The notes under the pieces: generated by a model | What the model was told of the DNA's origin: nothing | What the model saw: only the letters and a program-made list of their open reading frames with translations | Databases searched by the model: none | Part shown: one piece after another, positions 11,031 through 22,011 of the stretch | How positions within the stretch are numbered: the stretch's first letter is position 1 | Layout of the letters: every line of letters starts with the position of its first letter | Made by a program: the position numbers and the translations under genes | Source: Gryganskiella cystojenkinii | Taxonomy: Eukaryota; Mortierellomycota; Mortierellomycetes; Mortierellales; Mortierellaceae | NCBI GenBank assembly: GCA_015852425.1 | Contig: JAAAIG010000284.1 | Span: forward strand, 1 to 41,732 | Direction of reading: 5' to 3' | DNA length: 41,732 nt

Positions 11031-14000
11031 ATGTCACAAAGCTATATTGATTCATCATTCAAAAAGTCTCGTCGGCAGATCCTTGATCTACCTGACGAAG
11101 TTCTAAAAAAGATATTGGGGTACTGTTGCGGGGATGGGGACCTCGAGTTTTTGCTCTGGTCCTGTCAGTTGGTCACGGTTAAGGACCAGTTCTGTCATGA
11201 CTGTTTCCATTGCGACCTCTGTCATGGTCCCTATATCTACTCTAGTCCTCAACAACAACAAAGCACCAGATCCACATCATCAAGAACAACCAGTACGACA
11301 TTAGGATCAAGGCCGATCCAGTGTCATCACCGACAACAACGACGTCGACGTTTAGCTAGCATCATAACCGACAACGGCACTAGTGAAGGTGGTGGTGCAA
11401 GTAACGGAGGCGATGTCATCAGGGACAGACATCAACATCGTTGGTCGTTAGAGAGATTGGATCTAGGCTTCCTCTTCACGGGGGTCCGTCGATGCCCCTG
11501 GAACGACCACCAAAGATGGAAGGATACTTCTCCTTGTTCGACTTTTTCTTTCAATGACCATCTCAATCGCATAATTTCCAACTGTTGGCCCATTTTTGGC
11601 CAATCTCTGTTATCGTCTACCACAAGTGCTGCAGCTGCGATGGCGGGAATGATGAGGTCCAATAGTCATCAACGGATTTTTGCTGGAGACGACGCCGACA
11701 GCATCGATTTCGGCAGTGGTGCCGGGAATGGCGATCCTCCCGCCGCCGTCGTCGTACGACATGAACCACCAGGTGGGGTTAAAGAACATGTTTGTTTTGA
11801 TGTTTGTGACCTTGTATTTTTTATGTTCGAGTCGACCATGCATCCTCTGTTTTTCCCTTCCCTCCTTTTCCTTCTCTCTTTCCTTCCCTCCTGTCCCTCT
11901 TGACATTGTCTTTTCTTGTGCGACATTGTTTTTTCTGCCATCCTGAAGGGCACGCAGCTTGTTTATATTTTGGCCTGATTTTTTTTTTTTTTTTTTTGGC
12001 TTGCATGTGCAAGGTATGAAGACTGACAGTATCACTTCGTTGTTCTCTCAATGGCATTAGGGGTTAAAGACGAAAGCTGCATGATGAAGATGAACAACTT
12101 TAGCACAAACACAAACGCAAACAAAAAAAACGACGACAACGACAGCAGTAACTCGCTGGCATTTTCGGCGTCTTCAGAATCCAGACCAAACGAGGGCAAG
12201 GGCGATAAAGTATCTTTCTCTTGTTTGCCCTTCCCTTCCAGTAATCGTCAACAATCAAAACAGAAACAACGCAAGGTTCTGCAGGGTTGTTGCTCGCGCC
12301 ATTGTTGCATTGGAAATGGGAACCAGGAGGCAAGGCAAGATGAAGAAGTACAGGAAGAAGGAGGTTGCATAAAGGACGAAAACCACAGTGACGACGAGCA
12401 TGAATATCCTCTAGGACTAGCACAGATCAAGTCGACTTTGTTGTTCTTGTCTACTTCATTGTCGCCCTCATCTTTATCTCGGTCGGTGCCCTCGTCCTTG
12501 CCTGTATCGCCCGCTTCTTTGCATTGCGACGCGGCACAAGTTCAAGATGCCGACGCAAAAAACTCATATCCGACGGTGACTCCTCATTTTCATCCAGCTG
12601 TTTCCATCGGCAACACAACTCGGCAGAAGTCCCAGTGCCATCTTCGCCACCTGACAACATCGTATCAACACCACCAACAACAACCACAACGAACAGCAAT
12701 GCCTTCACAGGCATCCTTGATCGAGTTGTCGAGACCGTTTCAACTCTTGCTCATCAACAAACGATTCGGGAACGTGGCCGTCTCTTCCTTATGGGATCGT
12801 TTGGTTTTCCACGGGCATGATTCAGTCCAGGCGCGAGCCCTTCTCTCCGTCTTGTCAGTGGGCACAGATGATGAACAAACCAACAAGAACGATACCAGCG
12901 TTGACAAGGATCATGGCAAAGGCAAAGAAAAAGAAGAAAACAAAACAAGGTTTTCATTTTGCACAGACTCATGCAGCATGAGCAACAGGGGTTACATCAA
13001 CAACAACAAAATTAACAACAACGCACAAAAGTCGCGATGTCTACGTGGATCAAGTTCAAGGGATTTCGAAGGCAGCAACAAGGGCTCCATTTCCCTTTTT
13101 AGTCCCTTAAGAACTGCATCGTTGTCACTATCGCCATCATCTTCATCCCGCAACAACTATTGTGACCACCATTTGAGGACAACGAATACGCCGACGCTCG
13201 GGCCATTTGCAAAGAGTTTGAGCCCCGCTCCTACTTCTGTTGGCGCCAACCCCGATACATCTACTGCTGCCGACGAATCTTTCCTTAGCACGACTGCGAT
13301 CAAGCTCTGCGACGACAACAATAACCATAACAACACCTTGATGGAACGCAACCAGTGGTCTTATGGTCGGTTTGTTCGACGCGTCGTCTTAAACTTTATG
13401 CATGCCCAAGCTTCCCGTGACCTGTTTGTCGAGACCCTGGAGACGTTAAGCTCGAATCATCGTTGGTATGGTCAGGATTACTACGCTCTGGATCTTCACG
13501 CTAACGAAAAGATGCGCGACGGCAGTCGACCTCGGTTACCAACGGACAAGAACAAGTTCAAGACGATGGACCTGGACACCCTTTTTGGTCATGGATCTGG
13601 ATTCTCAAACCTGGCCTGTCTACGCTTACGAGGAGGGTTCGTCGACAACCAGTTACTCAATGCGCTCACGCGGGGGATGCAAGCTCGACAACAAGGACAT
13701 GACGAGCAACATTCGTCGTCCGCCTTGTCGGGTACGGCCAAAATTACGCCCAGTCGATTGAGTCAAGTCTTCCTTGGACCTGGTTCCTTTACAGACAGCG
13801 CGATCGAGAGGCTGATCGAAGTCGCGGGTTCAAGTCTCGAGGTCGTCATGATCACGAGCTGTGTCGATATTGGAGGTGGATCCCTTGCCAAGTTTTTGAC
13901 CCTGTGCCCGAAACTCCGGGTCCTGGGATTCTATCGGTCCCTGACCCGGGACGAAGATCTTTTCCAGGGCCTGGGGCTCGATTTCGAGGAGGACAAGAGG

Positions 14001-15050
14001 AAGAGCGAAACAGGCGAGGTCGAGTCTCCCACAGTCCCTCGAGTGACGATAGTTGCACCCCTGGAACGCCTGGAACTATGTGCCATGCTCAAGATGTCGT
14101 CTAAAGGTGTGGCCACGATCGTCCAGGGTGTAAGTCGGACCTTGAAGCATCTTGTGCTTGACAGTCGACATTTCCACGAGGATTTCCTGAGTGAAGCAAT
14201 CTTATCACCTGTGCTGACGTTGGCCGGTGTCGGCAGTCTTCAGAATCTGGTATCCCTTTGCTTCAAGGACGAGTCTCTGCATCATAAGCACCAACAGCAA
14301 CACCGATTATCAGGAACTACAAGTCACCATAGGGGACCATTAGGCGGTCTTCCATTTCAAAGAAGTCCCTGGCTCGGAGATACCTTGACAGACATATGGA
14401 TCGCTCATGGCGGTGGGAGCGGTATGAGTGATTTTGCGCACAGCCGTTTATCATCCATGGATCACAGTCGAGCATCCATAGCCTCGATCCAGAGTCCGTC
14501 TCAGGGTGCCCGAGATCGTTTCTTGTCCTCGTTCCGTTGTCGAGGCAAAGCTCTGTTTGACAAGATCTGCCGACGTCATACTCTCACCAACACAGCGACC
14601 CTCACAAGTCTCGACAACGGTGAGGACGACGAGGAGGAGCCGTACGAGTCCCTGCTGGAGAGATGTTCAGTCCAGCAGGAAACAATGTTCAAGGTGATCG
14701 GAGGACTCTCTCGACTACGAACGTTTTTGGTCTTGTGCAAGGACATGATCGTTGAAAGTGAAGCTTACCAACAACGTGAACGATCTAAGGCCAGGGTGAT
14801 CGAAACTAATTGTGATGGGGGCACAGTGGTCGAGGCACCATTGGCTTTTCCGAATGAAGCGGCACCCTTGAAGAAAGGGACTGTCGACGAGGCGGCGGCG
14901 AGGGCATCGGTGGTGAACGATGATACGAGTTTAACGACCGCAAGTATAATGAATATTGTCCGATGGATGTTGATCCTGTCGGCAATTATGATTTGGATGG
15001 TAGTTGTTGTTAACCGCAACAATGCCGATGATAATACTCAACAATCATGA
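11031..15050 (+). CDS. Large F-box/LRR-like protein with C-terminal membrane anchor
   Basis: Proposed exons are 11031-11772 and 12061-15050 (1243 aa). The intron joins CAG|GTGGGG to TTAG|GGG in phase; a donor at 11790 with an acceptor at 12029 also keeps the frame, so this junction is uncertain. Exon 1 has an F-box first half (about residues 17-32, ILDLPDEVLKKILGYC). What looks like the second half (SLIELSRPFQLLLINKRFGN, then SSLWDRLVF) lies about 440 residues later, from about 12716. The spacer is His/Gln/Ser/Asn-rich low complexity. LRR-like segments follow (FSNLACLRLRGGF, PLERLELCAMLKM, TLKHLVLDSRHF). A hydrophobic segment at about 14950-15010 (VRWMLILSAIMIWMVVVV), 12 residues from the end, suggests a tail anchor with the bulk in the cytosol. 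Likely a ubiquitin-ligase adaptor at a membrane; the substrate is unknown. Confidence 0.72.
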
Positions 15051-15265
15051 ATAATAGTAGAAGAGCTCATCAACGCTCGTACCCCTCCCCAAAAAGCAAA
15101 TATAATTCACGCGCACGTTTCAATTTGTTTGAGGAAAAGGAACAGTGCTGAATGGCCAGACCATTGTTAAATTTTCAATTTTCAGTTTTCAAAAAAAAAA
15201 ATCTTTTCTTAACGCACAGTCCATCCTCCATTCCGCGCATATCGTCTTACGGGCTCTAACTCTGG

Positions 15266-16150
15266 ATCTACGGCAGAAGGTCCGAGATCCACTCACGGAA
15301 AAAATCGTCAACACCCCCTGTCCAACCTCAAGGACCTGGCCAGGAACCTGTTGTACTTCTCTCCGACGTTCAAAAGCCTTTCCCGTCAGTGGTCAGTCTT
15401 CCATACGGGTATCATCCCATCAAGTCTCCGACAACAAAATGTGCGGAAAAACAACAAGAATAAAAGGCCACTTAATGGAGATTATTGAAATGTCGACAAG
15501 GCGCTTGCCGCACTTTGCTCACAGCTTTTCTGTTCTCCTCTCATCACAGAATACATCCGATCGGGGCTTACTGTGTGCCAGACGTGGTCGTAGATATCAC
15601 CCTCAATGAGGACCGTTATCTTCCGCTACTAATTGAACTGAGCCCATTCTTGTCCTCACCGACTGGTTCCTTCGAGAACGGTCCAAAGAAAAGAGTACAG
15701 GAGAAAGAGCAGTACCAAGTTACATCGAGACAGTCGCGGGATTCATACAGTTAATGCGAGAAGAAGGAAAGAGAGAAAGTCCCGCTAGAATACTCGAATA
15801 ATCCTACAATCTCAATATCCGTATTGACCACGAGTCAACGTGAACTCTTCGAAGACGACGTGCGCCTGCTTCTCGTACAGACGGATGGTCCAGACGATGA
15901 TGGTATCAATGACAGTGACGAGGTGGTTCAGGTTTCCACCCACTACATTTACCCCAGACTGTTCATTTTCCTGCCCAAGGAAGGAACGGTGTCCGCTGTG
16001 ATTGCGACCCCAATAGCTATTATGACAACACGTCTGTTCTCTACTTACTCTCTCTGCGAATGCATCGTGGTCCATAGACTGTATTGCAGAAGCAGTAACA
16101 GAACATTAATATTGGGATGTCGAAGAAACCCTCCACCTTTGGAGCACTGA
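15266..16150 (+). pseudogene. Probable decayed gene of unrecognised family
   Basis: Protein-like blocks occur in shifting frames. 15266-15460 includes EPVVLLSDVQKPFPSVVSLP. About 15546-15754 includes GAYCVPDVVVDITLNEDRYL. About 15800-16150 includes FEDDVRLLLVQTDGPDDDG and YPRLFIFLPKEGTVSAV, after which sense-like sequence continues in another frame (CDPNSYYDNTSVLYLLSL). Some breaks could be introns (AG acceptor near 15549), but the late shift at about 16000 has no splice sites, and no start with a good context was found. I do not recognise the family. An intact, oddly spliced gene is the alternative. Confidence 0.4.
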
Positions 16151-16159
16151 ATATTTTGA

Positions 16160-17124
16160 AGGTGACAAATTTGTAAAAGAACATCTACCGATCCTACCGA
16201 TCCTGCCGAAATATATATAAAAAAAAATATCCTATTAATATCTACATAACGCGACAGGCGTGTGTTTTTCTAAGGCTTTGGGAGGTCGTCATCATCCCAG
16301 TTGCTGATGACCAAGCACCATTTTCCAATTCTAGGAATCCAGAGAGAGGAGTGTTGAAGGTTACCGACCCATGTCAACCGATCAGGTGAATGTGAGCATT
16401 TCTGTGCTCGAACCCTCTCATCCATTTGTCGCCAGCCGCATGTTTCTTTTTTTTTCATGGCGTTCTGACTGAGAGAACGTCTCGGTTGGAGGAGTTGATT
16501 CCTATTCGATGAACAATAGCCTTCCTGCCGTTGTCTTCCGCAAAACCCTTTGCTCTCGGGTCACACAGTGCGAAATGGTCCAACCGCTGTTTTTCTTTCC
16601 CCAATTCATTGGAATGCTCAACCGTCAACCCCACAAGTTTACTTGGCCAGCCGAGTTTGACCCTTTTTTTTATGCCCCTGGCGCAATTCTTTACTCTTTA
16701 TTTCCTGTCTCCACAAATTGCCTGTTCCTGCATACGATCGTTCACCGTTGTCAGCACGTTCGTCCTTTATTTCTCCACAAAGGTGCTATTTCAATTGCGC
16801 AATGTTTTTCAATACCCCTCGGGTGCCTTGGTAAAAAAAAATTTCGGGGTTTTTGTCAGCGCATTTACCAATCCAGGAAAGATTGTTTCCCATCAACTGA
16901 ATGGTGGAATGTTCACATCTAAAATGTACTCTCTAGAGCCGAAACGGACAACAAGCATTCATCAAGTCTCTCATTCTTGCGCGGGTGAGCACTGTCCCAA
17001 ATGAACACTAAAAAACTTGTTCGCTGAGCGTCGTTTATTTCTTTCTCTGCGACGCAGCCCTCAATGCGTCGAGCGCAAAAAGGACATGTAGTCAACTCGC
17101 TTAATCACTATCGGCTAGTCAGAG
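16160..17124. other. Intergenic region with no supported gene
   Basis: A 137-codon plus-strand frame (16509-16922) and a 62-codon minus-strand frame (16270-16458, ending WCLVISNWDDDDLPKP) are open, but neither has supporting motifs. The right part holds the promoter of the lipase gene. Confidence 0.5.
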
Positions 17125-17130
17125 TATAAA
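17125..17130 (+). promoter_or_regulatory. TATA box of the lipase gene
   Basis: TATAAATA lies 127 nt upstream of the lipase ATG. Confidence 0.65.
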
Positions 17131-17256
17131 TATCGTTGCCGGTTCTTTAATTTTTAGATTTCTATTCTTTGTTCCAGTTAACCTCGACCTTCGGAATCCT
17201 CTTCATCATAAAGCCCTCAAGCACAACTTACTCTTCTCCTCACAATACCTTCAACA

Positions 17257-18628
17257 ATGCGTTCATTCACTCTTTCTGCTGCCGTAGCTATACTTGCACT
17301 AGCTATTACAGGTTCCATCCAGGCCTCCCCTTTACCCAAAGAGCCCGTTGCAGATTATATCCCCCTGAGTAAACGCACCTTTACCTCCGACGACTGGTTA
17401 AGGCATGACGCGCTCCACAAGCGATCCTCGGCCGGATACAACGATTGGGGATGCAAGGTATCCACGGCTCATCCTCGTCCGATCATCTTTGTACATGGAT
17501 TGGTAAGTATTTTGCTCGTCGGCAAATAACATAACTGATACCCTTCACAAGGCGTGACGGGAGGACGATTAAGTAGTATTGTGACCCGAGAGCTCAGATT
17601 GTTGTTGAATGTTCTCAAGGTGAAATCCTGACGTTCGTATTGTTGACAATGCTCACTGCTATTTCCCCCTTTCTCCTTCAGGGTTCTAACGGACTCGAGA
17701 ACTGGCAGTACATGGGCCCTCGCTTCGCTCTGAAGGGCTACTGTACTTTTACGATCATTTATGGTCAGTACAAAAATATCCCGTTGTTGGCCGGTCTCGA
17801 CAAGATGGAGAACAGTGCCGCCCAGTTGGCGACATTTGTGGATCAGGTCTTGGCCTCGACTGGTTCAACCAAGGTCGATCTGGTTGGTCATAGTGAAGGG
17901 TCGATGATGCCTCGATATTACCTTAAGTTCTTGAATGGCGCGAGCAAAGTTGGTAAGCTTGTTTTCCTTTTCTACCTGCGTCTCGTTTCCTATTTTGTTG
18001 TAACTAACCCAATTGCTTTGTGTCTTCTTCACTATCCCATCTCCCCAGAAAAATACGCGGCCATCGGAAGTATTGTCCGAGGGACGACTCTGTATGGTCT
18101 TGTTCCCTTCTTGACGGGTCTCGGCCTCTATGATCCCATCAAGGCGTAAGTGGAGACTTCCATTTTTCAATCTTCAGAACGCGTTTAACGCACGTTTTCT
18201 AGGTTCTTCACAGCAATACTATTGAAATTTCTTTAATGATGAGGACTGATTGTTGACTTCATTTCTCCTTTCCTAAAAAAAAAAAAAAAATCAGAGTCGT
18301 CGACCCTCTTTGCCTTTCATGCTTTGAAGTCCTTGTTGACTCTCCGTTCCTCCAGAACCTAAACTCGCCCAACGACACCGTTCCGGGAGTCCAATATCAC
18401 TTCATCTCGTCCAAGGTCGATGAGCTTGTCATTCCGTACACGAGCGGATTCTTGCTAGATGCCAAGACCAACCCCTTAGCCAAGAACGTGGTCCTGCAGG
18501 ACTTGTGCGCTTTAGATGTCTCTGGACATATCATTCAGATGTCTGATCCCATCGCGTTCAACTCAATTGCAGCATTCTTGGACCCCAAGGCGGACCAGAC
18601 TGTGAACTGCTTAGATGCGATCCAGTAA
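17257..18628 (+). CDS. Secreted lipase/esterase (alpha/beta hydrolase, GHSEG)
   Basis: Extracellular hydrolase expected to cleave acylglycerols or other esters. Exons are 17257-17502, 17682-17952, 18049-18145 and 18295-18628 (315 aa); all introns are GT-AG and the frame is kept throughout. Signal peptide about 1-24 (MRSF...GSIQA). Two dibasic sites follow, SKR at about 40 and HKR at about 56, which looks like a Kex2-processed propeptide. FVHGL marks the oxyanion region. The nucleophile is Ser153 in GHSEG; likely acid Asp247 (SSKVDELVIPY) and His283 (VSGHIIQM) complete the triad. The overall pattern FVHGL.GS...NW resembles the lipase class 2 (EstA-like) group. AATAAA near 18796. It heads the island of small secreted proteins. 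Confidence 0.88.
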
Positions 18629-18995
18629 CAAAAAAGATTACAAGGAAAAAGATTCCCGAGGGACCTAAAAGGAAAAAAAAGGGACGAGAAGACGTGATTT
18701 CAGGGTGATTACTCAGGGTACTCCCTCCTTACCTTGTGTCCATTCAGGACACCATTTTTTGATTGTCACCATGATTTTTTAACAGATATTTCAACAATAA
18801 ACTTACATATAATAGTGTTATAGTAAGTTAACAGAAACAATTGGCCAAAGTATCGTGTTTAGACAGTTCTGAAGGTGTGTAAGAGAGAAGTGAAAGAAGT
18901 GATATGACCACTATGGTCTAGCCGCATATGCATGGAAAAGGCAATTGTCTCGATTGGCGTCGCACATGTTGGGGTCTAGCGTACAAGCTTTATGA

Positions 18996-19295
18996 TCATC
19001 CAGACAATTTTGACCAACAGCTGGCAGTGAAGGAGGAGGGGGCATCCGGAACAGGGTTACAAAACTTGACACATATTTCTCCAGGGATCTGGTCAGGCGG
19101 ACAAGGATTGGGGACCTTGTCTAAACAATTTTTTTGGATGCGATCGTTGCATTCCATAACGCATTGCTGAACCATTCTCCGGATCAAACGGGCAGGAGCA
19201 GTCTTGGCCTCGGAGATAGTGACTTGAATTAACAAGATAATGGTAACCACTAGGAAGCTAGTCCTGGTCGGACGAAGGTAGACGGATTTTGTCAT
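18996..19295 (-). CDS. Small secreted cysteine-rich protein (7 Cys)
   Basis: Single-exon, 99 aa, read from ATG 19295. A hydrophobic core FLVVTIILLIQVTISEA at about residues 14-30 predicts a signal peptide ending near SEA. The mature part has seven cysteines in the order QQC, MEC, KNC, NPC, EIC, KFC, ASC. The odd number is unusual for a disulphide-stabilised protein. Immediately after the stop, in another frame, sequence continues cysteine-rich (CTLDPNMCDANRDNC, 18991 down to about 18945) to a TAG, so the 3' end may have suffered a frameshift or the gene may be mis-spliced here. No known family recognised. An upstream in-frame ATG (19442) would bury the signal peptide, so it was not used. Confidence 0.65.
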   Translation of the reverse strand: MTKSVYLRPTRTSFLVVTIILLIQVTISEAKTAPARLIRRMVQQCVMECNDRIQKNCLDKVPNPCPPDQIPGEICVKFCNPVPDAPSSFTASCWSKLSG

Positions 19296-19299
19296 GGCG

Positions 19300-20383
19300 G
19301 GAGTGGAGGTGGTGCCTGTTTTTTTGGGCCTTTTTTTAAAGAAAGAATCAATTTTGAAGGAATGGCCCCTTCGTTTCGCCCCTTGCTGCTCTGAGCAAGC
19401 CACAATGCCTTCATTTGTAGCGACACCCTTAAGGGCAAACACAAAGACTACCTCTTACAGTAAACGTATTCTTCAAAAGAAAAGTGCAGCGTCGTCTTTT
19501 GACGCTCATGCGAGGACGCCGCCTTTTCACATTTTTTTTAAGCTTCATTGGCTTCCGGGCTCTGCAGACAGAGCACCAATAATAAATCCTTCTGGTTTTT
19601 GTTGATTTGTGTCTAAACTCTTTTCCTTTCCCAGGGTTCCACCTTTTGTCAAGTGAAATTGTCAAGTTCAACGGGTCAATTTTTCATGCTGCTGTTTTTG
19701 TTCATTCGACATCGTTTCGCGTTTGTCTTCTGATCTGTTTTGACCCTACTCTTCCTTCCAATTTTTCTGGACGCGACTTGGGCTGTATCATAACGGCTTC
19801 AATAACAATGTCGCAACCCATCCGAGTGGTAATCCATTTAAATAAAGGTAAAATCACAACGAGCGCGGATACCATGCGCCAAGATGCAGAAAATAAAACT
19901 GACCAACCAGTTGGAAGGCTGCCGCGATATGTTGTCCCGTTGGGCTTTGCCTAGACTCGATTCACGCTTGGACAAAAATCCCAGAGTGTATTGTTTTCAC
20001 ATCTCTCTCTGTCTCTCAACCAGGCGTTTTAAATTGGAGGATTGGAGGATTCGATCAACAAAACTGAGAGAAACGCCGCTTTTTGTTGTTCCAGCATAGG
20101 TTGCGCAGACGTACCTTTTTCCCAGGCAGCAGAATGAGCAGTCAAAGCGCGCTTTGGGTCCGTTGGCGCGCAAGATATCCGAGGCGTCTTTCCATTTCTT
20201 CTTTGCTCTCATCACGAGACGCCGCGTCAAAATTTTAACAGGCTCGTCCCTTTTTTGCTCTACCCTCGGTAAGGCTGTTTGGAAAAACTCACATCAAATG
20301 TCGACATTCGCACAAAAACTACGCCGCACCGTAAACACTCCCTTTGACTCACAAACGTTACTGTCTAGCCTTGACAAATTCGA
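19300..20383. other. Divergent intergenic region, no gene recognised
   Basis: Lies between the minus-strand 7-Cys gene and the plus-strand two-module peptide gene and should hold both promoters. Short open frames (for example ATG near 19808, 48 codons) show no secretion signal or motif. ACGCG/GCGCGC-rich patches occur at about 20150-20225. Confidence 0.5.
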
Positions 20384-20389
20384 TATAAA
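20384..20389 (+). promoter_or_regulatory. TATA box of the two-module peptide gene
   Basis: TATAAA lies 97 nt upstream of ATG 20486. Confidence 0.6.
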
Positions 20390-20485
20390 GCAAGAACACT
20401 TGGGACAACCTCCCATCTCCACATTTGAACTCTCTTGATCCGGCACCAAATAAAAGCTCTTCCTCCCACGAATACTCTCAAGACC

Positions 20486-20695
20486 ATGAAGTTCTCCGCC
20501 CTTTCAGCCGTCGTTCTCGTCACCCTTGCTTTCGCGGCCTCCTCCGCCGAAGCCCTTACCTGCTATCAGCGATGCCTTAAGGAGGGTGAAAGTCCTTCCG
20601 TCTGTGGCAACAGCTGCTACGACAGTGCGTGTTACGCTCGCTGCTTGAAGGAGGGCGAATCCTCGGACTTCTGCAAGAGATCGTGCCGCAACTAA
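20486..20695 (+). CDS. Secreted C-x3-C-x9-C-x3-C peptide precursor, two modules, intronless
   Basis: 69 aa. Signal peptide about 1-23 (hydrophobic core VVLVTLAFAASSAEA). The mature region has two near-identical modules: CYQRCLKEGESPSVCGNSC and CYARCLKEGESSDFCKRSC, separated by YDSA and ending RN. Each has the spacing C-x3-C-x9-C-x3-C with a central GES turn, the same skeleton as the peptides encoded at 24416, 25821 and 27509. The two CxxxC pairs are the pattern of a disulphide-stapled helical hairpin (alpha-hairpinin-like). Unlike its relatives it has no intron at the first cysteine. AATAAA-like signal at about 20720. Probable role: antimicrobial, protease-inhibitor or effector peptide (inference). 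Confidence 0.85.
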   Translation: MKFSALSAVVLVTLAFAASSAEALTCYQRCLKEGESPSVCGNSCYDSACYARCLKEGESSDFCKRSCRN

Positions 20696-21097
20696 AAACA
20701 AACTAGCAGCTCTTTCGAATAATAAAAATATTGAGCAAGACGCTATGTCCTTGTTGTTTCGCAAACGAGCAACTACGAAACTCTCGAGAGGTGATGTTTT
20801 CATAACAGGAGAAAGTAAGTTGTCTTTTGCGGCATACCTTTGATGGTTATTTGAGTGACAAAGAACGGGGTTGGAATTTGTGTGAATACGTCGAAAAAAG
20901 GACGGCCGTTAGGTCTGTACCACCATGAACAGACGCTGCTTTAAGGCGTAACTTGAGCGCAGGTCGTTACTTTTATGTATATGTACAGTAAAGTTGGAAC
21001 CTTACATAGAAGAGGAGATGACGTAAAATCTTGCAGAACCTTCCAGACCTTCCAGGCCACTGACCTGGTTCTTGCTTGCCTCCAGACCTCATTCCTT

Positions 21098-21103
21098 TAT
21101 AAA
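21098..21103 (+). promoter_or_regulatory. TATA box upstream of the 10-Cys peptide gene
   Basis: TATAAA; the ATG is 285 nt downstream, implying a long 5' UTR or an unseen 5' UTR intron. Confidence 0.55.
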
Positions 21104-21297
21104 CCCCATCTTTCCCTTCTTGTAATAGTTCTTTATCTATTTACTCGATAATATCTTCTTGCCGAAAGTCCTTCCTTTACCTCTCCCCTTGCTTTGCCCT
21201 GCCCGTTCGGACACCACCCTCTCCACCCGCAAGACAAGCAGTTCGATTACTCCTCCCTTCCGCTCTGTGTTCCCATTATCCGAGACAAGCCGCCTTG

Positions 21298-21377
21298 TCC
21301 TTTCTCTTCCTCAAGTCCTCTCCACTACCAAACAAGGTCCTTTCTCTTCCTCAAGTGCTCTCTACTATCAAGCAAGG
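21298..21377 (+). repeat. Two 40-bp direct repeats in the 5' leader of the 10-Cys gene
   Basis: Copies 21298-21337 and 21338-21377 both begin TCCTTTCTCTTCCTCAAG and differ at only a few positions. The second copy ends six bases before the ATG at 21383. Confidence 0.85.
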
Positions 21378-21382
21378 TTATA

Positions 21383-21589
21383 ATGAGAGTCTTGACCATC
21401 GCCACACTCGCCGTTGTTGCGTTGATTGCAACGATCAGTAATGTTGAAGCATGCAGAGACACAATTCCGGGGCAATGTTACTGCAACGAGTGGTGCTGTA
21501 AACAGGTTGGCTGCAATGGATACCTTCATTGCGACAGGAGCTACTTAAAAGATGGCCATAATTGTCAATGCGATTGCAAATACAACTGA
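21383..21589 (+). CDS. Secreted 10-cysteine peptide (defensin-like size)
   Basis: 68 aa. Signal peptide of 23 residues (core LTIATLAVVALIATIS, ending NVEA), leaving a 45-residue mature peptide with ten cysteines. Spacing is C-x7-C-x-C-x3-C-C-x4-C-x5-C-x10-C-x-C-x-C. The C-terminal CxCxC and an upstream CNGYLHC segment loosely recall cysteine-stabilised alpha/beta peptides, but the cysteine order does not match a family I can name. The even number and high density suggest five disulphides and an extracellular, protease-resistant peptide. AATAAA overlaps the end of the gene (about 21593). Neighbours are other small secreted genes. Confidence 0.82.
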   Translation: MRVLTIATLAVVALIATISNVEACRDTIPGQCYCNEWCCKQVGCNGYLHCDRSYLKDGHNCQCDCKYN

Positions 21590-22011
21590 TGAATAAAAAG
21601 GTGAAATAGTATCTTCTATCTACACATCTGTCTTAAGCTCTTTCGGGTTTCCTTTTTATGGATTCTTTTCCTTCCAACACGTAAAACAAGGCATATACCT
21701 ATCATTAGGCAAAACTCGCTCGTCGTGAGAGGGAGAGCCGAGACACTATATTCCCCTATAGTTTCCCGTTGACGAGGCCGCAGGCAAGATGCGAAGAAAG
21801 TGAGCGATTTAACCATGACAGACCTTATCCCTGAGTCGTTTGAGTGCTTCACAGCAGTACTGTTCTCAATCAGATTCGCTTGACGCGCCGTCGTTTTGCT
21901 CTTCCTTGACAGCAACTCCCCTCCCTCCCAGGCTGCCACCATTGGTTGGATTGAATAGTTAGACTTGAACTTAGCAATAGTTCCATCGAAATATTCTACC
22001 TCCCCCTCTGC

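Noticed and set aside
16509..17004. Two overlapping plus-strand frames of 137 and 157 codons
   Set aside because: They overlap in different phases, are Phe/Leu-rich from T-runs and show no motif. They lie just upstream of the lipase promoter.
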